A program made the translations under genes and the position numbers. The notes below the pieces were generated by a model that was not told the DNA's origin, made no database searches, and saw only the letters and a program-made list of their open reading frames with translations. From positions 56,364 to 120,363 of the forward strand of contig NZ_MRBY01000008.1 of NCBI RefSeq assembly GCF_001904615.1: a DNA stretch of 64,000 bases, written 5' to 3'. Numbering within the stretch: the first letter of the stretch is position 1; every line of letters starts with the position of its first letter. Shown here one piece after another: positions 34,077 through 43,216 of the stretch. Origin of the DNA: [Limnothrix rosea] IAM M-220. Lineage in GTDB: Bacteria; Cyanobacteriota; Cyanobacteriia; Cyanobacteriales; MRBY01.

Positions 34077-34670
34077 TTATGCCCAAGCAATGTAAGGAAG
34101 CTGCTGCGCCGTTGCGGCAATCTCAGCCGCCCCTGTCACCAGTTGACCGCAACTATCCCAAGTGCCATTAATTAACGCCTGTCGCGCCCCTTCCCCAAGG
34201 CTAATGGGCTTTGACCAGTCACCACAAACAATCTCAGATTTTTCGAGATCCACGATAATTTCAGTCTCTGGATTTGCCTCAATAAACCCTTGCACCGCCG
34301 CCACCGTTGCAGCATCTGCCGTCACACAGGGAACACCATTAGCGAGGCAATTGCCAAAAAAGATTTCCGCAAAACTTTCACCAATAATGGCCTGAATCCC
34401 CCATTTTAAAAGAGCTTGGGGCGCATGTTCCCGGGAAGAACCACAACCAAAATTATGATTTACCGCGAGGATGCTAGCCCGTTGAAATTGCCCTTGGTCA
34501 AAGGGGTGACGACCATCCATCTGTTGGCGATCATCCGCAAAGGCCTGCTCTCCCAAACCATCGAAGGTGACACATTTCAAAAACCTTGCGGGAATAATGC
34601 GGTCTGTATCAATATCATTACCGCGTAACGCGATGCCATTGCCTGAAACTTGTTTGATTTCGCTACTCAT
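34077..34670 (-). CDS. leuD: 3-isopropylmalate dehydratase small subunit
   Basis: A 197-residue small subunit of isopropylmalate isomerase, which pairs with LeuC for the second step of leucine synthesis. Family landmarks: [53 protein letters not shown]. The longer frame starts at TTG 34688; ATG 34670 ([10 protein letters not shown]) is preferred because it matches the usual N-terminus. leuC is not in the window. queD follows after 3 bp. Confidence 0.93.
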   Translation of the reverse strand: MSSEIKQVSGNGIALRGNDIDTDRIIPARFLKCVTFDGLGEQAFADDRQQMDGRHPFDQGQFQRASILAVNHNFGCGSSREHAPQALLKWGIQAIIGESFAEIFFGNCLANGVPCVTADAATVAAVQGFIEANPETEIIVDLEKSEIVCGDWSKPISLGEGARQALINGTWDSCGQLVTGAAEIAATAQQLPYIAWA

Positions 34671-34843
34671 TTCGCCAGTTAGAACCAAGAGAGATTGTTA
34701 ATTTAGCATATGCCTCCACTGTCCTTGGAAATTATCTCGGCATCATTGCGGCGATCGCCCACTGTTCTGAAATCCACAGCCGAAAACCGATTTAGTAGAT
34801 ATAATTTGTTACGAAGCCTATTAAGAAATGTTGCGTCCCCCCT

Positions 34844-35173
34844 ATGAGCAATCCTCTCTACCAAGCCCTGACTTACAGCCGCGTTTTCGCAGAAGTGCTC
34901 AAGGAAAAAGTCGAAACGAGCCTCACCGATGTCCTCAGTGATCTCGGTAAACTTGATGCTGAGCGAAACAAATGGGTGAAAGAATTTAACGAAGAATTTC
35001 AAGCCAGAGCCGAACGGGAAATCAAACGAAATCCCGATGCAGGCAAGCCCGTCACCATCAGCATTGACGATGATGATTCTACAGATTTTCAAGAAACCAT
35101 TGACAATCTCCGCGCAGAAATTGCCGCCCTAAAAGCAGAACTACGCGAATACCGCGATCGCCAATCTAACTAA
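34844..35173 (+). CDS. DUF6825 family cyanobacterial protein
   Basis: A 109-residue soluble protein. It opens YQALTYSRVFAEVLKEKVET and SLTDVLSDLGKLDAERNKWV, a helix-rich pattern conserved in cyanobacteria, followed by an acidic linker (SIDDDDSTDF) and a C-terminal coiled coil (DNLRAEIAALKAELREYRD). Function unknown. The family assignment is from memory of the N-terminal pattern. It precedes the ABC1 kinase gene on the same strand by 95 bp, which contains a HIP1 site. Confidence 0.65.
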   Translation: MSNPLYQALTYSRVFAEVLKEKVETSLTDVLSDLGKLDAERNKWVKEFNEEFQARAEREIKRNPDAGKPVTISIDDDDSTDFQETIDNLRAEIAALKAELREYRDRQSN

Positions 35174-35268
35174 ATTTCCCAGTTGCCGCGATATCCCGCA
35201 GCGATCGCCCCCGAACCCGCCACTTTTATTTCAATCACAAGCAATCCTTCGATAGGCAAATTATCTTT

Positions 35269-37014
35269 GTGTCAGCATTTTCTCCCCAAGTAAACTCAGC
35301 GGTAGCATCAAAATCGTCCGCCACAACAGCTTCTCAGCTCGAGCAAGCAAAATCTGCCTATCGTTGGAATCGCGGGAATTATTCAAAAAATCGGCGACGG
35401 TTTGATATTTGGGTATTTGTCCTGACCCTAATTTTCAAGCTCATTCGCAACTCAAAGAAATGGACATACCGCGGTGGCTTTACCGAAGAAAAATTACGCG
35501 ATCGCCAGAAAATTCAAGCCCGCTGGATTAAAGAAAGCTTTCTCGAACTCGGCCCGACATTTATTAAAGTAGGACAACTCTTCTCGACCCGCGCCGACCT
35601 TTTTCCAGCCGAATACGTTGAAGAACTATCAAAGCTCCAAGACCGCGTGCCAGCTTTTTCCTTCGAGCAAACCAAAAAGCTCATTGAAGAAGACTTCGAT
35701 AAACCCCTCAACGAATTGTTCTATAGCTTTGATCCAACGCCCCTAGCCGCAGCCAGTCTAGGTCAAGTCCATAAAGCTCAACTCCACAGTGGCGAAGAAG
35801 TCGTAGTTAAAGTGCAGCGCCCCGGTTTAAAGCAACTATTTACCGTTGATCTAGCCATTCTCAAAAAAATTGCCTTTTACTTCCAGAACCATCCCCGCTG
35901 GGGCAAAAATCGCGATTGGTTAGGCATTTACGAAGAATGTTGCCGTATTTTGTGGCAAGAAGTCGATTATCTCCGCGAAGGACGTAGTGCCGATACCTTC
36001 CGCCGCAATTTCCGCAATGCCAACTGGGTAAAAGTCCCAAAGGTTTTCTGGCGTTATGCTTCGCCCCGTGTACTGACCTTGGAATATATGCCCGGCATCA
36101 AAATCAGCCATTACGAAGCCCTTGATGCAGCGGGTCTAGAGCGTAAAGAACTAGCAAAACTCAGTGCCCAAGCCTATTTACAGCAACTTTTAAACGATGG
36201 CTTTTTCCATGCCGATCCCCACCCTGGCAATCTGGCAGTCAGTCCCGATGGCGCATTGATTTTCTATGACTTTGGCATGATGGGCGAAATCAAAGCCAAC
36301 GTAAAAGAAGGCTTGATGGAAACCATGATGGGTGTTACGGAAAAAGATGCTGATCGTGTGGTGAATTCCCTTGTTAATTTAGGAGCACTACAACCGACCA
36401 ATGACATGGGGCCAGTGCGTCGCTCGGTGCAATTCATGTTGGACAACTTCATGGATAAGCCCTTCGATGCCCAGTCCATCACTGCAATAAGTGACGATCT
36501 CTACGAGATTGCCTATGATCAGCCCTTCCGTTTTCCTGCCACGTTTACCTTTGTAATGCGGGCTTTTTCCACCATTGAAGGGGTTGGGAAAGGACTAGAT
36601 CCTGATTTTAATTTTATGGCGGTGGCACAGCCATTTGCCCTACAAGTGATGAGTGAAAATTTACCGAGTAGCAGCAGTATCATCGACCAGCTTGGCAAGC
36701 AGGCTGCCCAACTGGGTACTTCGACCTTGGGGCTACCGAGGCGCATTGAGGATACGATTGAGCGATTAGACCGGGGTGATATTCGGATTCGGGTGCGATC
36801 GCAGGAGTCGGATCGGCTGCTCCGTAAAATTAGCGGTATGCAGTTGGCAACGAATTATACGCTAATTCTCTGTGCTCTAATTTTGTCTGCTACGCTGTTA
36901 TTTGTGAATCAGTCGTTCATACCAGCGGCTGTTATTGGTGCGATCGCCCTACTTCCGGCAGGAATCCTCTGGCGACTACTCAAAAGACTTGATCGCTATG
37001 ATCGAAAACTCTGA
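35269..37014 (+). CDS. ABC1/UbiB (AarF) family atypical kinase
   Basis: A 581-residue protein of the ABC1/UbiB family, which in cyanobacteria and plastids influences prenyl-lipid and quinone metabolism. The family-defining KxGQ motif is FIKVGQLFSTRADLFP (about residue 103), the Ala-rich nucleotide loop is PLAAASLGQVHKA, the VVKVQRPG Lys follows, and FFHADPHPGNL and FYDFGMMGE are the catalytic and metal-binding loops. Two C-terminal membrane helices (about 530-570) suggest attachment to a membrane. The start codon is GTG; no suitable ATG lies nearby. Confidence 0.9.
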   Translation: MSAFSPQVNSAVASKSSATTASQLEQAKSAYRWNRGNYSKNRRRFDIWVFVLTLIFKLIRNSKKWTYRGGFTEEKLRDRQKIQARWIKESFLELGPTFIKVGQLFSTRADLFPAEYVEELSKLQDRVPAFSFEQTKKLIEEDFDKPLNELFYSFDPTPLAAASLGQVHKAQLHSGEEVVVKVQRPGLKQLFTVDLAILKKIAFYFQNHPRWGKNRDWLGIYEECCRILWQEVDYLREGRSADTFRRNFRNANWVKVPKVFWRYASPRVLTLEYMPGIKISHYEALDAAGLERKELAKLSAQAYLQQLLNDGFFHADPHPGNLAVSPDGALIFYDFGMMGEIKANVKEGLMETMMGVTEKDADRVVNSLVNLGALQPTNDMGPVRRSVQFMLDNFMDKPFDAQSITAISDDLYEIAYDQPFRFPATFTFVMRAFSTIEGVGKGLDPDFNFMAVAQPFALQVMSENLPSSSSIIDQLGKQAAQLGTSTLGLPRRIEDTIERLDRGDIRIRVRSQESDRLLRKISGMQLATNYTLILCALILSATLLFVNQSFIPAAVIGAIALLPAGILWRLLKRLDRYDRKL

Positions 37015-37071
37015 GCAAATCCGCTAGACTCAGTGCAAAATTGATTGATACGTTCCCCAAAACAAACGCTT

Positions 37072-37800
37072 ATGAAACGCCATTTTACGGGTCTGACTGA
37101 TCCGGGGTTGGTACGCTCCGCTAACCAAGACTCTTATTACTTTGATCCTGAGGGACGTTTTTTTATCGTCGCTGATGGCATGGGCGGCCATGCTGGTGGT
37201 GAACAAGCGAGCCGTATTGCCGCAGAAACCATCCGCAAAACGTTAGAAGCTCGCTGGAAATCTTCAGACAAATCCGATGAGCTGCTGAAGGCGGTGATTA
37301 AAGAGGCCAATGAAGCGATCTTGGTTGATCAAGTCGAGCACCCAGAACGACAGGATATGGGAACGACGGCTGTTGTCGTGATTTTCCGCCAAAAGCAGGT
37401 GTGGCGTGCCCATGTGGGCGATTCGCGTTTGTACCGTTTTAATAGCGATCGCCTCGAACAGCTCACGGAAGACCATACTTGGGTGGGTAAGGCGATGAAG
37501 GTGGGTGACATTACGGCAGAGCAAGCAAAGGTACATCCTTGGCGGCATGTCCTCTCCCAGTGCCTTGGTCGCAAGGATCTTTATCAAATTGAGATTGATA
37601 CCATTGAGCTTGAAGCGGGCGATCGCCTTTTACTTTGTAGTGATGGATTGACGGAAGAAGTCGAAGATGACCAAATCCAATCGATTTTAGAAGCTAGCGA
37701 CACTCCGGAAAAAGCTGCTACTAATTTAGTGGAAGCAGCAAAAGAAAATGGCGGCTCTGACAACGTTACTGTCGTAATTATCGGCGAAGAAGCAGCTTAG
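37072..37800 (+). CDS. PP2C-type Ser/Thr protein phosphatase (PphA-like)
   Basis: A 242-residue single-domain metal-dependent phosphatase. Metal-binding Asp residues are seen in SANQDSYYF, VADGMGGHAGGE, LLCSDGLTEEVE and GSDNVTVVII; the phosphate-binding Arg is near FTGLTDPGLVRSAN. Its size and compact form match cyanobacterial PphA, which removes phosphate from the nitrogen sensor protein PII, but that substrate is an inference. ATG 37072 is chosen over TTG 37045. It overlaps the end of the PhzF gene by 4 bp tail to tail. Confidence 0.9.
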   Translation: MKRHFTGLTDPGLVRSANQDSYYFDPEGRFFIVADGMGGHAGGEQASRIAAETIRKTLEARWKSSDKSDELLKAVIKEANEAILVDQVEHPERQDMGTTAVVVIFRQKQVWRAHVGDSRLYRFNSDRLEQLTEDHTWVGKAMKVGDITAEQAKVHPWRHVLSQCLGRKDLYQIEIDTIELEAGDRLLLCSDGLTEEVEDDQIQSILEASDTPEKAATNLVEAAKENGGSDNVTVVIIGEEAA

Positions 37801-38696
37801 AGTTCAGGGACGATCATTTCTCCTTGACTCACCAAAACTGAGGCTCCACCCACCTGAATTTTCGTGACAGCCGATTCGCTAGCGGAGAACGTCAGCGTGA
37901 GTTTGCTTGGTCTGTCCATTTTTACGCCCTGCTCAATTTGCCAAGTTTGGGTTCCAGCACTGCTATCTAAGTAGCGATACAAATAACCAGCAAGGGATGT
38001 TGCCGCAGAACCGGTGGCCGGATCTTCTGCAATGCCAAGACCCGGTGCAAACATCCGCGCGTAAATCTGGCGATCGCCTTCTACAGCGAAAATATAAACA
38101 TTGGCAGCATCAGTCCCTTGTAATGTCTCTTGCCAAAAAGTTTGATTCAAAGCACTCTCATCAACGGCATGGCGATCGCGCAAAGGAATATACAAAAACG
38201 GTAGGCCGCAGGAAATAACAGCAGGCAATAACTCTTGATGTAATTGTTCCGCGCTGAGATTTAATAATTTGGCAGCATCAAGTATTGGCGACACATCAGA
38301 AAATTCAGGTAGTTGAGCCGCTTGGAGCGCAGTGCTAACAACCGAAGTATCTTGCCAAGTTAAAGAGACAGGCACTTTGCCCACACCTTCCTCTAAATTG
38401 ACACAAGATAAATCAGGTTTTACTAAACCGATATGGGCTAATAAATAAGCTGTACCCACAGTCGGATGTCCTGCAAATTCCAGTTCCGTGCGGGGTGTAA
38501 AAATCCTCAGTTTAAAGTCACAGTCTTCCTGTTCCGATGGCAAAACAAAAACCGTTTCAGACAAATTTAATTCTTGGGCGATCGCCTGCATTTGTTGGGC
38601 ATTAAGACCTTTAGCCTGCGGAAAAACAGCCAAAGGATTACCACCGAAAATCTGCTCGGTGAAAACATCTAACGTGTAAAAAGAGTATCGATTCAT
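37797..38696 (-). CDS. PhzF family isomerase/epimerase-like protein
   Basis: A 299-residue protein of the PhzF family, built from two similar halves of the diaminopimelate-epimerase fold. It has [15 protein letters not shown], the conserved acidic residue in [11 protein letters not shown] (about Glu46), [13 protein letters not shown] and, in the second half, [19 protein letters not shown]. PhzF itself isomerises a phenazine precursor; most relatives have unknown substrates and no other phenazine genes are present here. Normal length. Confidence 0.87.
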   Translation of the reverse strand: MNRYSFYTLDVFTEQIFGGNPLAVFPQAKGLNAQQMQAIAQELNLSETVFVLPSEQEDCDFKLRIFTPRTELEFAGHPTVGTAYLLAHIGLVKPDLSCVNLEEGVGKVPVSLTWQDTSVVSTALQAAQLPEFSDVSPILDAAKLLNLSAEQLHQELLPAVISCGLPFLYIPLRDRHAVDESALNQTFWQETLQGTDAANVYIFAVEGDRQIYARMFAPGLGIAEDPATGSAATSLAGYLYRYLDSSAGTQTWQIEQGVKMDRPSKLTLTFSASESAVTKIQVGGASVLVSQGEMIVPEL

Positions 38697-38717
38697 AGAA
38701 GTTTAATACAGGGAAAA

Positions 38718-39035
38718 TTAACGGCGATCACGCTCTAAATCTTGGAGCACTTTTTCTTCATACCACCCCTCAGATTTACCCGGTTGCTTGAGTTGCGCCG
38801 AATAAATTAACCTTTCAACAGCTTGGCGATCGCCATGGAGTAGACGGATGAGTTGTTTCCTTAAAGCAGAATCCTGACCACGATTAGAAGAACGCCGTTT
38901 AGGCTGATTGAGCAGTACGATTGCGCCCTTTTTACGCCGCTGTTGCCTCGATAGCTCTAACCACAACAACCAAACCGCACCGACGAAAACCAGAATAAAA
39001 AACAGCAGTATTAGATTAATAATCAATTGATCCAT
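38718..39035 (-). CDS. Hypothetical protein with N-terminal membrane helix
   Basis: A 105-residue protein: one membrane helix (about 5-27, IINLILLFFILVFVGAVWLL) then a basic cytoplasmic part rich in Arg, Lys and Gln (RQQRRKKGAIVLL, ALRKQLIRLLHGDRQAVERL) that ends EEKVLQDLERDRR. I do not recognise a family. It lies 21 bp downstream of the PhzF start region and 40 bp from the MetF-like gene, all leftward, and may be expressed with them. Confidence 0.65.
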   Translation of the reverse strand: MDQLIINLILLFFILVFVGAVWLLWLELSRQQRRKKGAIVLLNQPKRRSSNRGQDSALRKQLIRLLHGDRQAVERLIYSAQLKQPGKSEGWYEEKVLQDLERDRR

Positions 39036-39075
39036 CGTTGTCTGTGGGAAGCCCCGATTAACGGCATTAAGACAA

Positions 39076-39987
39076 TTAGATCAAAACAGGCTCACTTTTG
39101 ACTGTGATCGAGGTCTCTGCCAGCTCTAAAACTTTAGGAATGAGATCTTCTCGTTTCACCGCCATCAAATGCACACCTTGACATAGATTTTTTGCTATTT
39201 TCACCTGTTCCGCCGCAATTTTTATGCCCTCCTCTAGGGGATTTTCAGCGTGGTCAAGACGCTCAATAATGCCATCAGGAATCTGTGCACCGGGAACGCA
39301 ACGATTGATAAAACGCGCATTTTTAGCTGATTTCAATAGAAAGATGCCAGCGAGAACCGGAACATTATGCTGAGCCGCCACACGCTCCATAAATTCTTCA
39401 AAGCGCACAAAATCTGTAATCATTTGCGACTGAAAAAACTTTGCACCAGACTCTACCTTTTTCGCAAACCGTGATTCGATGGTGTACCAACTTTTCAGCT
39501 GAGGATCAACGGCTCCCCCGGCAAATAGGTCGAGTTCACCGTCGGGTAATTTTTTGCCGTTAAAGTCTTGACCATCATTTAATTTGGTGATGAGCTTCAG
39601 TAAACGTACCGACTCTAAATCAAAGACAGCTTTCGCTTTTTTGTGATCCCCAGCTTTAACAGGATCGCCGGTTAACGCAAGAACATTCCGCAAGCCTAAG
39701 GCATGAGCACCCATCAGATCTGCTTGGAGTCCGATCACATTGCGATCGCGGCAGGCCATCTGGAAAATTGGTTCAACACCGTTTTGCAGCAATAAAGTTG
39801 AGGCGGCAATAGAAGCCATACGCATTACGGCGCGGCTACCATCGGTAACATTAACGCCATGCACCTTGTCCTTGAGTAACCTTGCCATTGCCAGCATCTG
39901 GGCTGGGTTTCCACCTTTCGGGGGAGCGACTTCGGCAGTGATCACAAATTCTCGATTTTCAATGGCGCGTCGCAGGCGGGTTGTCAT
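39076..39987 (-). CDS. Methylenetetrahydrofolate reductase family protein
   Basis: A 303-residue MetF-like TIM-barrel flavoprotein expected to reduce methylene-THF to methyl-THF for methionine synthesis. It shows FVITAEVAPPKGGNPAQMLA, VHGVNVTDGSRAVMRMASIA, FQMACRDRNVIGLQADLMGA, NVLALTGDPVKAGDHKKAKA and GAKFFQSQMITDFVRFEEFM, i.e. the folate and FAD sites. Some family members in cyanobacteria lack NADH-binding residues and use other donors; this one cannot be distinguished here. It follows trpS on the same strand by 40 bp. Confidence 0.85.
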   Translation of the reverse strand: MTTRLRRAIENREFVITAEVAPPKGGNPAQMLAMARLLKDKVHGVNVTDGSRAVMRMASIAASTLLLQNGVEPIFQMACRDRNVIGLQADLMGAHALGLRNVLALTGDPVKAGDHKKAKAVFDLESVRLLKLITKLNDGQDFNGKKLPDGELDLFAGGAVDPQLKSWYTIESRFAKKVESGAKFFQSQMITDFVRFEEFMERVAAQHNVPVLAGIFLLKSAKNARFINRCVPGAQIPDGIIERLDHAENPLEEGIKIAAEQVKIAKNLCQGVHLMAVKREDLIPKVLELAETSITVKSEPVLI

Positions 39988-40027
39988 GGAAGCTATGGCT
40001 AAAGTTAACTAAGGGTGATTAATTATT

Positions 40028-41035
40028 TTACAAGGCGGGTAGAAAACCGAGGGCATCTTTGACTTTTTTGAGAGTCGCATCGGCAACTGTGGCAGCTTTT
40101 TCTTGACCGTCACGCAACACTTGGTCGAGGTAGGTTTGATCAGCAGTTAGCTCGTTGTATTTGGTCTGGATGGGTTCGAGGGCGGCAACAACGGTATCGG
40201 TTAGCAGAGGCTTAAATTGTCCCCAGCCCATATCGGCGCACTCATTGGCGACAGCTTCTTTGGATTGTCCGCTGAGCAACGCGTAGAGACCTAAAAGGTT
40301 ATTACATTCGGGGCGATCGCCGTTCCCAAATTCCAGACCACGAAACTGATCGGTTTTACATTTTTTGATCTTCTTCTTAAGCACATCGGGCGGATCAAGA
40401 AGATTGATGCGACTCAGTTCGGAGGGGTCAGATTTCGACATTTTCTTAGTGCCATCGGTCAAGCTCATCACCCTTGCACCTGTTGTACGAATCATGGGTT
40501 CGGGCATTTTAAGGACAGGGTTTTTCTTTTTGCCAAATTTGTCGTTAATACGGGTGACGATGTCGCGAGTCAGTTCTAAATGTTGTTTTTGGTCTTCACC
40601 GACGGGGACTTTATCGGCATCGTAAAGCAAAATATCGGCAGCCATGAGCACAGGATAATCGAGCAAACCGACACTGACATTTTCGCCTTGTTTCTGGGCT
40701 TTTTCTTTAAACTGAATCATCCGCTCCAACCAGTTCAACGGCGTAATGCAGTTCAACAACCAAGCGAGTTCGCTATGGGCAGTTATATGAGATTGGACAA
40801 AAATAGTAGAGTGATCGAGGCTAATGCCACAGGCAAGATACAGTGCGGCGATCGCCCTTGTATTGTCGGCGAGGACTTTCGGGTCGTGGGGCACAGTAAT
40901 GGCGTGGAGATCAACGACACAGAAATAGCTATCGTAATCCTGTTGAATTTCTACCCAGTTTTGGATCGCACCAAGGTAGTTGCCGAGGTGGAGGTTGCCG
41001 GTGGGTTGTACGCCTGAAAGGATACGCTGTGCCAT
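40028..41035 (-). CDS. trpS: Tryptophan-tRNA ligase
   Basis: A 335-residue class I aminoacyl-tRNA synthetase charging tRNA-Trp. The HIGH-type motif is QPTGNLHLGNYLGA at the N-terminus (His and Asn as usual for this enzyme) and the KMSKS motif is DGTKKMSKSDPS (about 195-206). MAADILLYDADKVPVGEDQ is the Trp and ATP pocket segment. Complete, of normal length. Confidence 0.96.
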   Translation of the reverse strand: MAQRILSGVQPTGNLHLGNYLGAIQNWVEIQQDYDSYFCVVDLHAITVPHDPKVLADNTRAIAALYLACGISLDHSTIFVQSHITAHSELAWLLNCITPLNWLERMIQFKEKAQKQGENVSVGLLDYPVLMAADILLYDADKVPVGEDQKQHLELTRDIVTRINDKFGKKKNPVLKMPEPMIRTTGARVMSLTDGTKKMSKSDPSELSRINLLDPPDVLKKKIKKCKTDQFRGLEFGNGDRPECNNLLGLYALLSGQSKEAVANECADMGWGQFKPLLTDTVVAALEPIQTKYNELTADQTYLDQVLRDGQEKAATVADATLKKVKDALGFLPAL

Positions 41036-41181
41036 TTGTTGCTGCTCGTCCGTTGTCTGCTCACCGAATTATCGTACAAAATGTTTCGGACTGTAAAGCT
41101 GCACCGGTTTGCGGCGATCGCCTTTTGCACTTTTCTCGAATACATCTTGCGTACGCAAATTGATAATGCAATTAACCCCGT

Positions 41182-42480
41182 CTATCGGCTAGAAGAATTG
41201 GGTTTTTGATTGCGGCTATTACGAGAAGGACGAGACTTTGCGCCATAGCTTTTCTTGCGATTTTGACTATTACCACCGCTACCGCGTCGCTGTCTGTTTT
41301 GTCCACCGCGTTTGGGTTTTTGTTCTGTTTCCAGCTCAGATTCTGGCGTTGGTTCGTAACCGGGCAGCACTTCTTTTTCTAGCTTACGGTTCAGAAGTTT
41401 TTCGATGTCTTTTAGCAGGGTTTTTTCGTGATGTGCCACCAACGACAACGCCTGTCCTTCGTTGCCCGCACGCCCTGTGCGACCAATCCGGTGTACGTAG
41501 TCTTCCGGAACATTAGGCAACTCAAAATTCACCACATGGGGCAACTGGTCGATATCCAAGCCACGGGATGCCACATCCGTTGCCACGAGTACCCGAATTT
41601 TCCCTTCTTTAAATTCTTTTAGTGCCCGGGAGCGCGCTCCTTGGCTTTTGTTGCCGTGAATTGCCGCGGTGGTTAGGCCATCCTGCGCCAACTGCTTTGC
41701 TAAACGATTTGCGCCATGTTTGGTGCGGGTAAAGACTAAAACCTGTTGCCAGTTTTTAAAGCCAATGAGGTGAGATAACAATTCTCGTTTACGTTTTTGA
41801 TCCACGAGGTGTACCATTTGCTCTACCTGTTCGGCGGCGGTATTGCAGGGGGCAACTTCCACTTGCACTGGGTCATCTAATAATGTTTTGGCTAATTTCT
41901 GAATCGCAGAGGAAAAGGTGGCAGAAAACATCAGGGTTTGGCGATCGCCGGGAATCTTCGCCATTATTTTGCGAATATCGCGGATAAAGCCCATATCCAA
42001 CATGCGATCGCACTCATCTAAAACAAAAATCTCAATTTTCGACAAATCAATCGTTCTTTGGAAAACATGATCAAGGAGCCTTCCCGGCGTTGCCACGACA
42101 ATATCGCACCCTTTCTGGAGGGCTTGGATCTGGCGCTTAATATTTACGCCGCCATAAATGACCACGGGCTTAAGGGGTAAGTATTTGCCGTAGGTATTGA
42201 CGCTCTCGCTGACTTGGATGGCCAGCTCACGGGTGGGCGTAAGAATCAAGGCGCGGGGAGAACGGGAGCCTTTGGATACCGGAGTTTCGCTGAGTCGTTC
42301 CAGAAGGGGCAGGGTAAAGCCTGCGGTTTTTCCGGTTCCGGTTTGGGCACTGGCGAGCATATCGCGCCCGTCTAAAATTGGGGGGATGGCCTGCTGCTGA
42401 ATGGGGGTTGCTTCGGTGTAATTTTCGTCGGCGATCGCCCGCAGGATTTCGCTTGATAGACCAAGGGTCTGGAATTTCAT
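41182..42480 (-). CDS. DEAD-box-type RNA helicase with a DECD motif
   Basis: A 432-residue RNA helicase of the RhlE-like group. Motifs: Q-motif [12 protein letters not shown], Walker [31 protein letters not shown], motif [15 protein letters not shown], motif [36 protein letters not shown] and [10 protein letters not shown]. Motif II is DECD rather than DEAD, and the Cys-Asp-Arg codons are part of a HIP1 octamer (TGCGATCGC). An RG/SN-rich basic tail (about 385-432) should bind RNA. The start follows a 700-bp gap from mfd/DUF29 and is preceded by no close gene. Confidence 0.93.
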   Translation of the reverse strand: MKFQTLGLSSEILRAIADENYTEATPIQQQAIPPILDGRDMLASAQTGTGKTAGFTLPLLERLSETPVSKGSRSPRALILTPTRELAIQVSESVNTYGKYLPLKPVVIYGGVNIKRQIQALQKGCDIVVATPGRLLDHVFQRTIDLSKIEIFVLDECDRMLDMGFIRDIRKIMAKIPGDRQTLMFSATFSSAIQKLAKTLLDDPVQVEVAPCNTAAEQVEQMVHLVDQKRKRELLSHLIGFKNWQQVLVFTRTKHGANRLAKQLAQDGLTTAAIHGNKSQGARSRALKEFKEGKIRVLVATDVASRGLDIDQLPHVVNFELPNVPEDYVHRIGRTGRAGNEGQALSLVAHHEKTLLKDIEKLLNRKLEKEVLPGYEPTPESELETEQKPKRGGQNRQRRGSGGNSQNRKKSYGAKSRPSRNSRNQKPNSSSR

Positions 42481-42707
42481 AGATGTAAAGTGCTCCTAAA
42501 AACGACCCTGCCCGAAATGCGTAGGATGCAGTTTTAAGAGCTATAGGGTTTATTGCTTTGCTTGCAGCGCTCATCACTCGAATCAACAATTAATCAAGCT
42601 GCAACAGGCTATATCTTAGCCTCAGCCCATAACAGTAGCATGGATTTTGGCTAGTTGCGTTGTAAAAAGGCTTGGAAAGACAGGAAAGAAAGGGGGCGAT
42701 CGCCCTT

Positions 42708-43166
42708 TTATGTAGGCAAAAAATCCAAGTCTAAAATTTCGAGAATTTCAAAAGGAGAACTTTCAGGAAATTCACTTTGACTGATACCCGTTTCATCAGA
42801 AGCCAGACGACAGCCATTCAGATAACATTTCTCAAATTCTTGCGTGAGAAATCCTTTTAAGCTAGGACTAGTCTCCAAACTATCTAATATTCTTTGACGA
42901 TACTCTGTGATGGTATATCGCCAACTATTGGTTCTTTTTTCTGGCTGGTACTTGTACTTGAGGAGATGCATCAGCAGGATTTTTAAATTACTTTTAAGGG
43001 CATTTTTTTCGCCCCTGCCCATATCTTCCAACTCCTCCATTAAATTTTGATAATCCACATCCAAAAGTTTGCCTTCTTTTAAAGCCCGGATATTTTCTGC
43101 CAGCCACAATTGAAAATCCTGCTCATACAAAAGTTCTACTGACACTGGTGATTTTGTCGTAGTCAT
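42708..43166 (-). CDS. DUF29 family protein
   Basis: A 152-residue DUF29 protein (VELLYEQDFQLWLAENIRAL, LLDVDYQNLMEELEDMGRGE, ILLMHLLKYKYQPEK, RYTITEYRQRILDSLE). ATG 43166 is preferred; the frame is open to 43265, but that would overlap the end of mfd by 49 bp with unrelated sequence. It follows mfd by 50 bp on the same strand. A GGGCGATCGCCC palindrome followed by T-rich DNA just past its stop (42690-42701) may act as a weak terminator. Function unknown. Confidence 0.83.
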   Translation of the reverse strand: MTTTKSPVSVELLYEQDFQLWLAENIRALKEGKLLDVDYQNLMEELEDMGRGEKNALKSNLKILLMHLLKYKYQPEKRTNSWRYTITEYRQRILDSLETSPSLKGFLTQEFEKCYLNGCRLASDETGISQSEFPESSPFEILEILDLDFLPT

Positions 43167-43216
43167 CGGCAACTCCAGTCGGCTCAAAATTTCACTACCC
43201 AAGTGTAAAAGGTGCT

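Noticed and set aside
42690..42701. HIP1-centred palindromes as terminators
   Set aside because: HIP1 occurs many times inside genes, so a GGGCGATCGCCC palindrome near a stop is weak evidence; only hairpins with a clear stem, loop and T-run were annotated.
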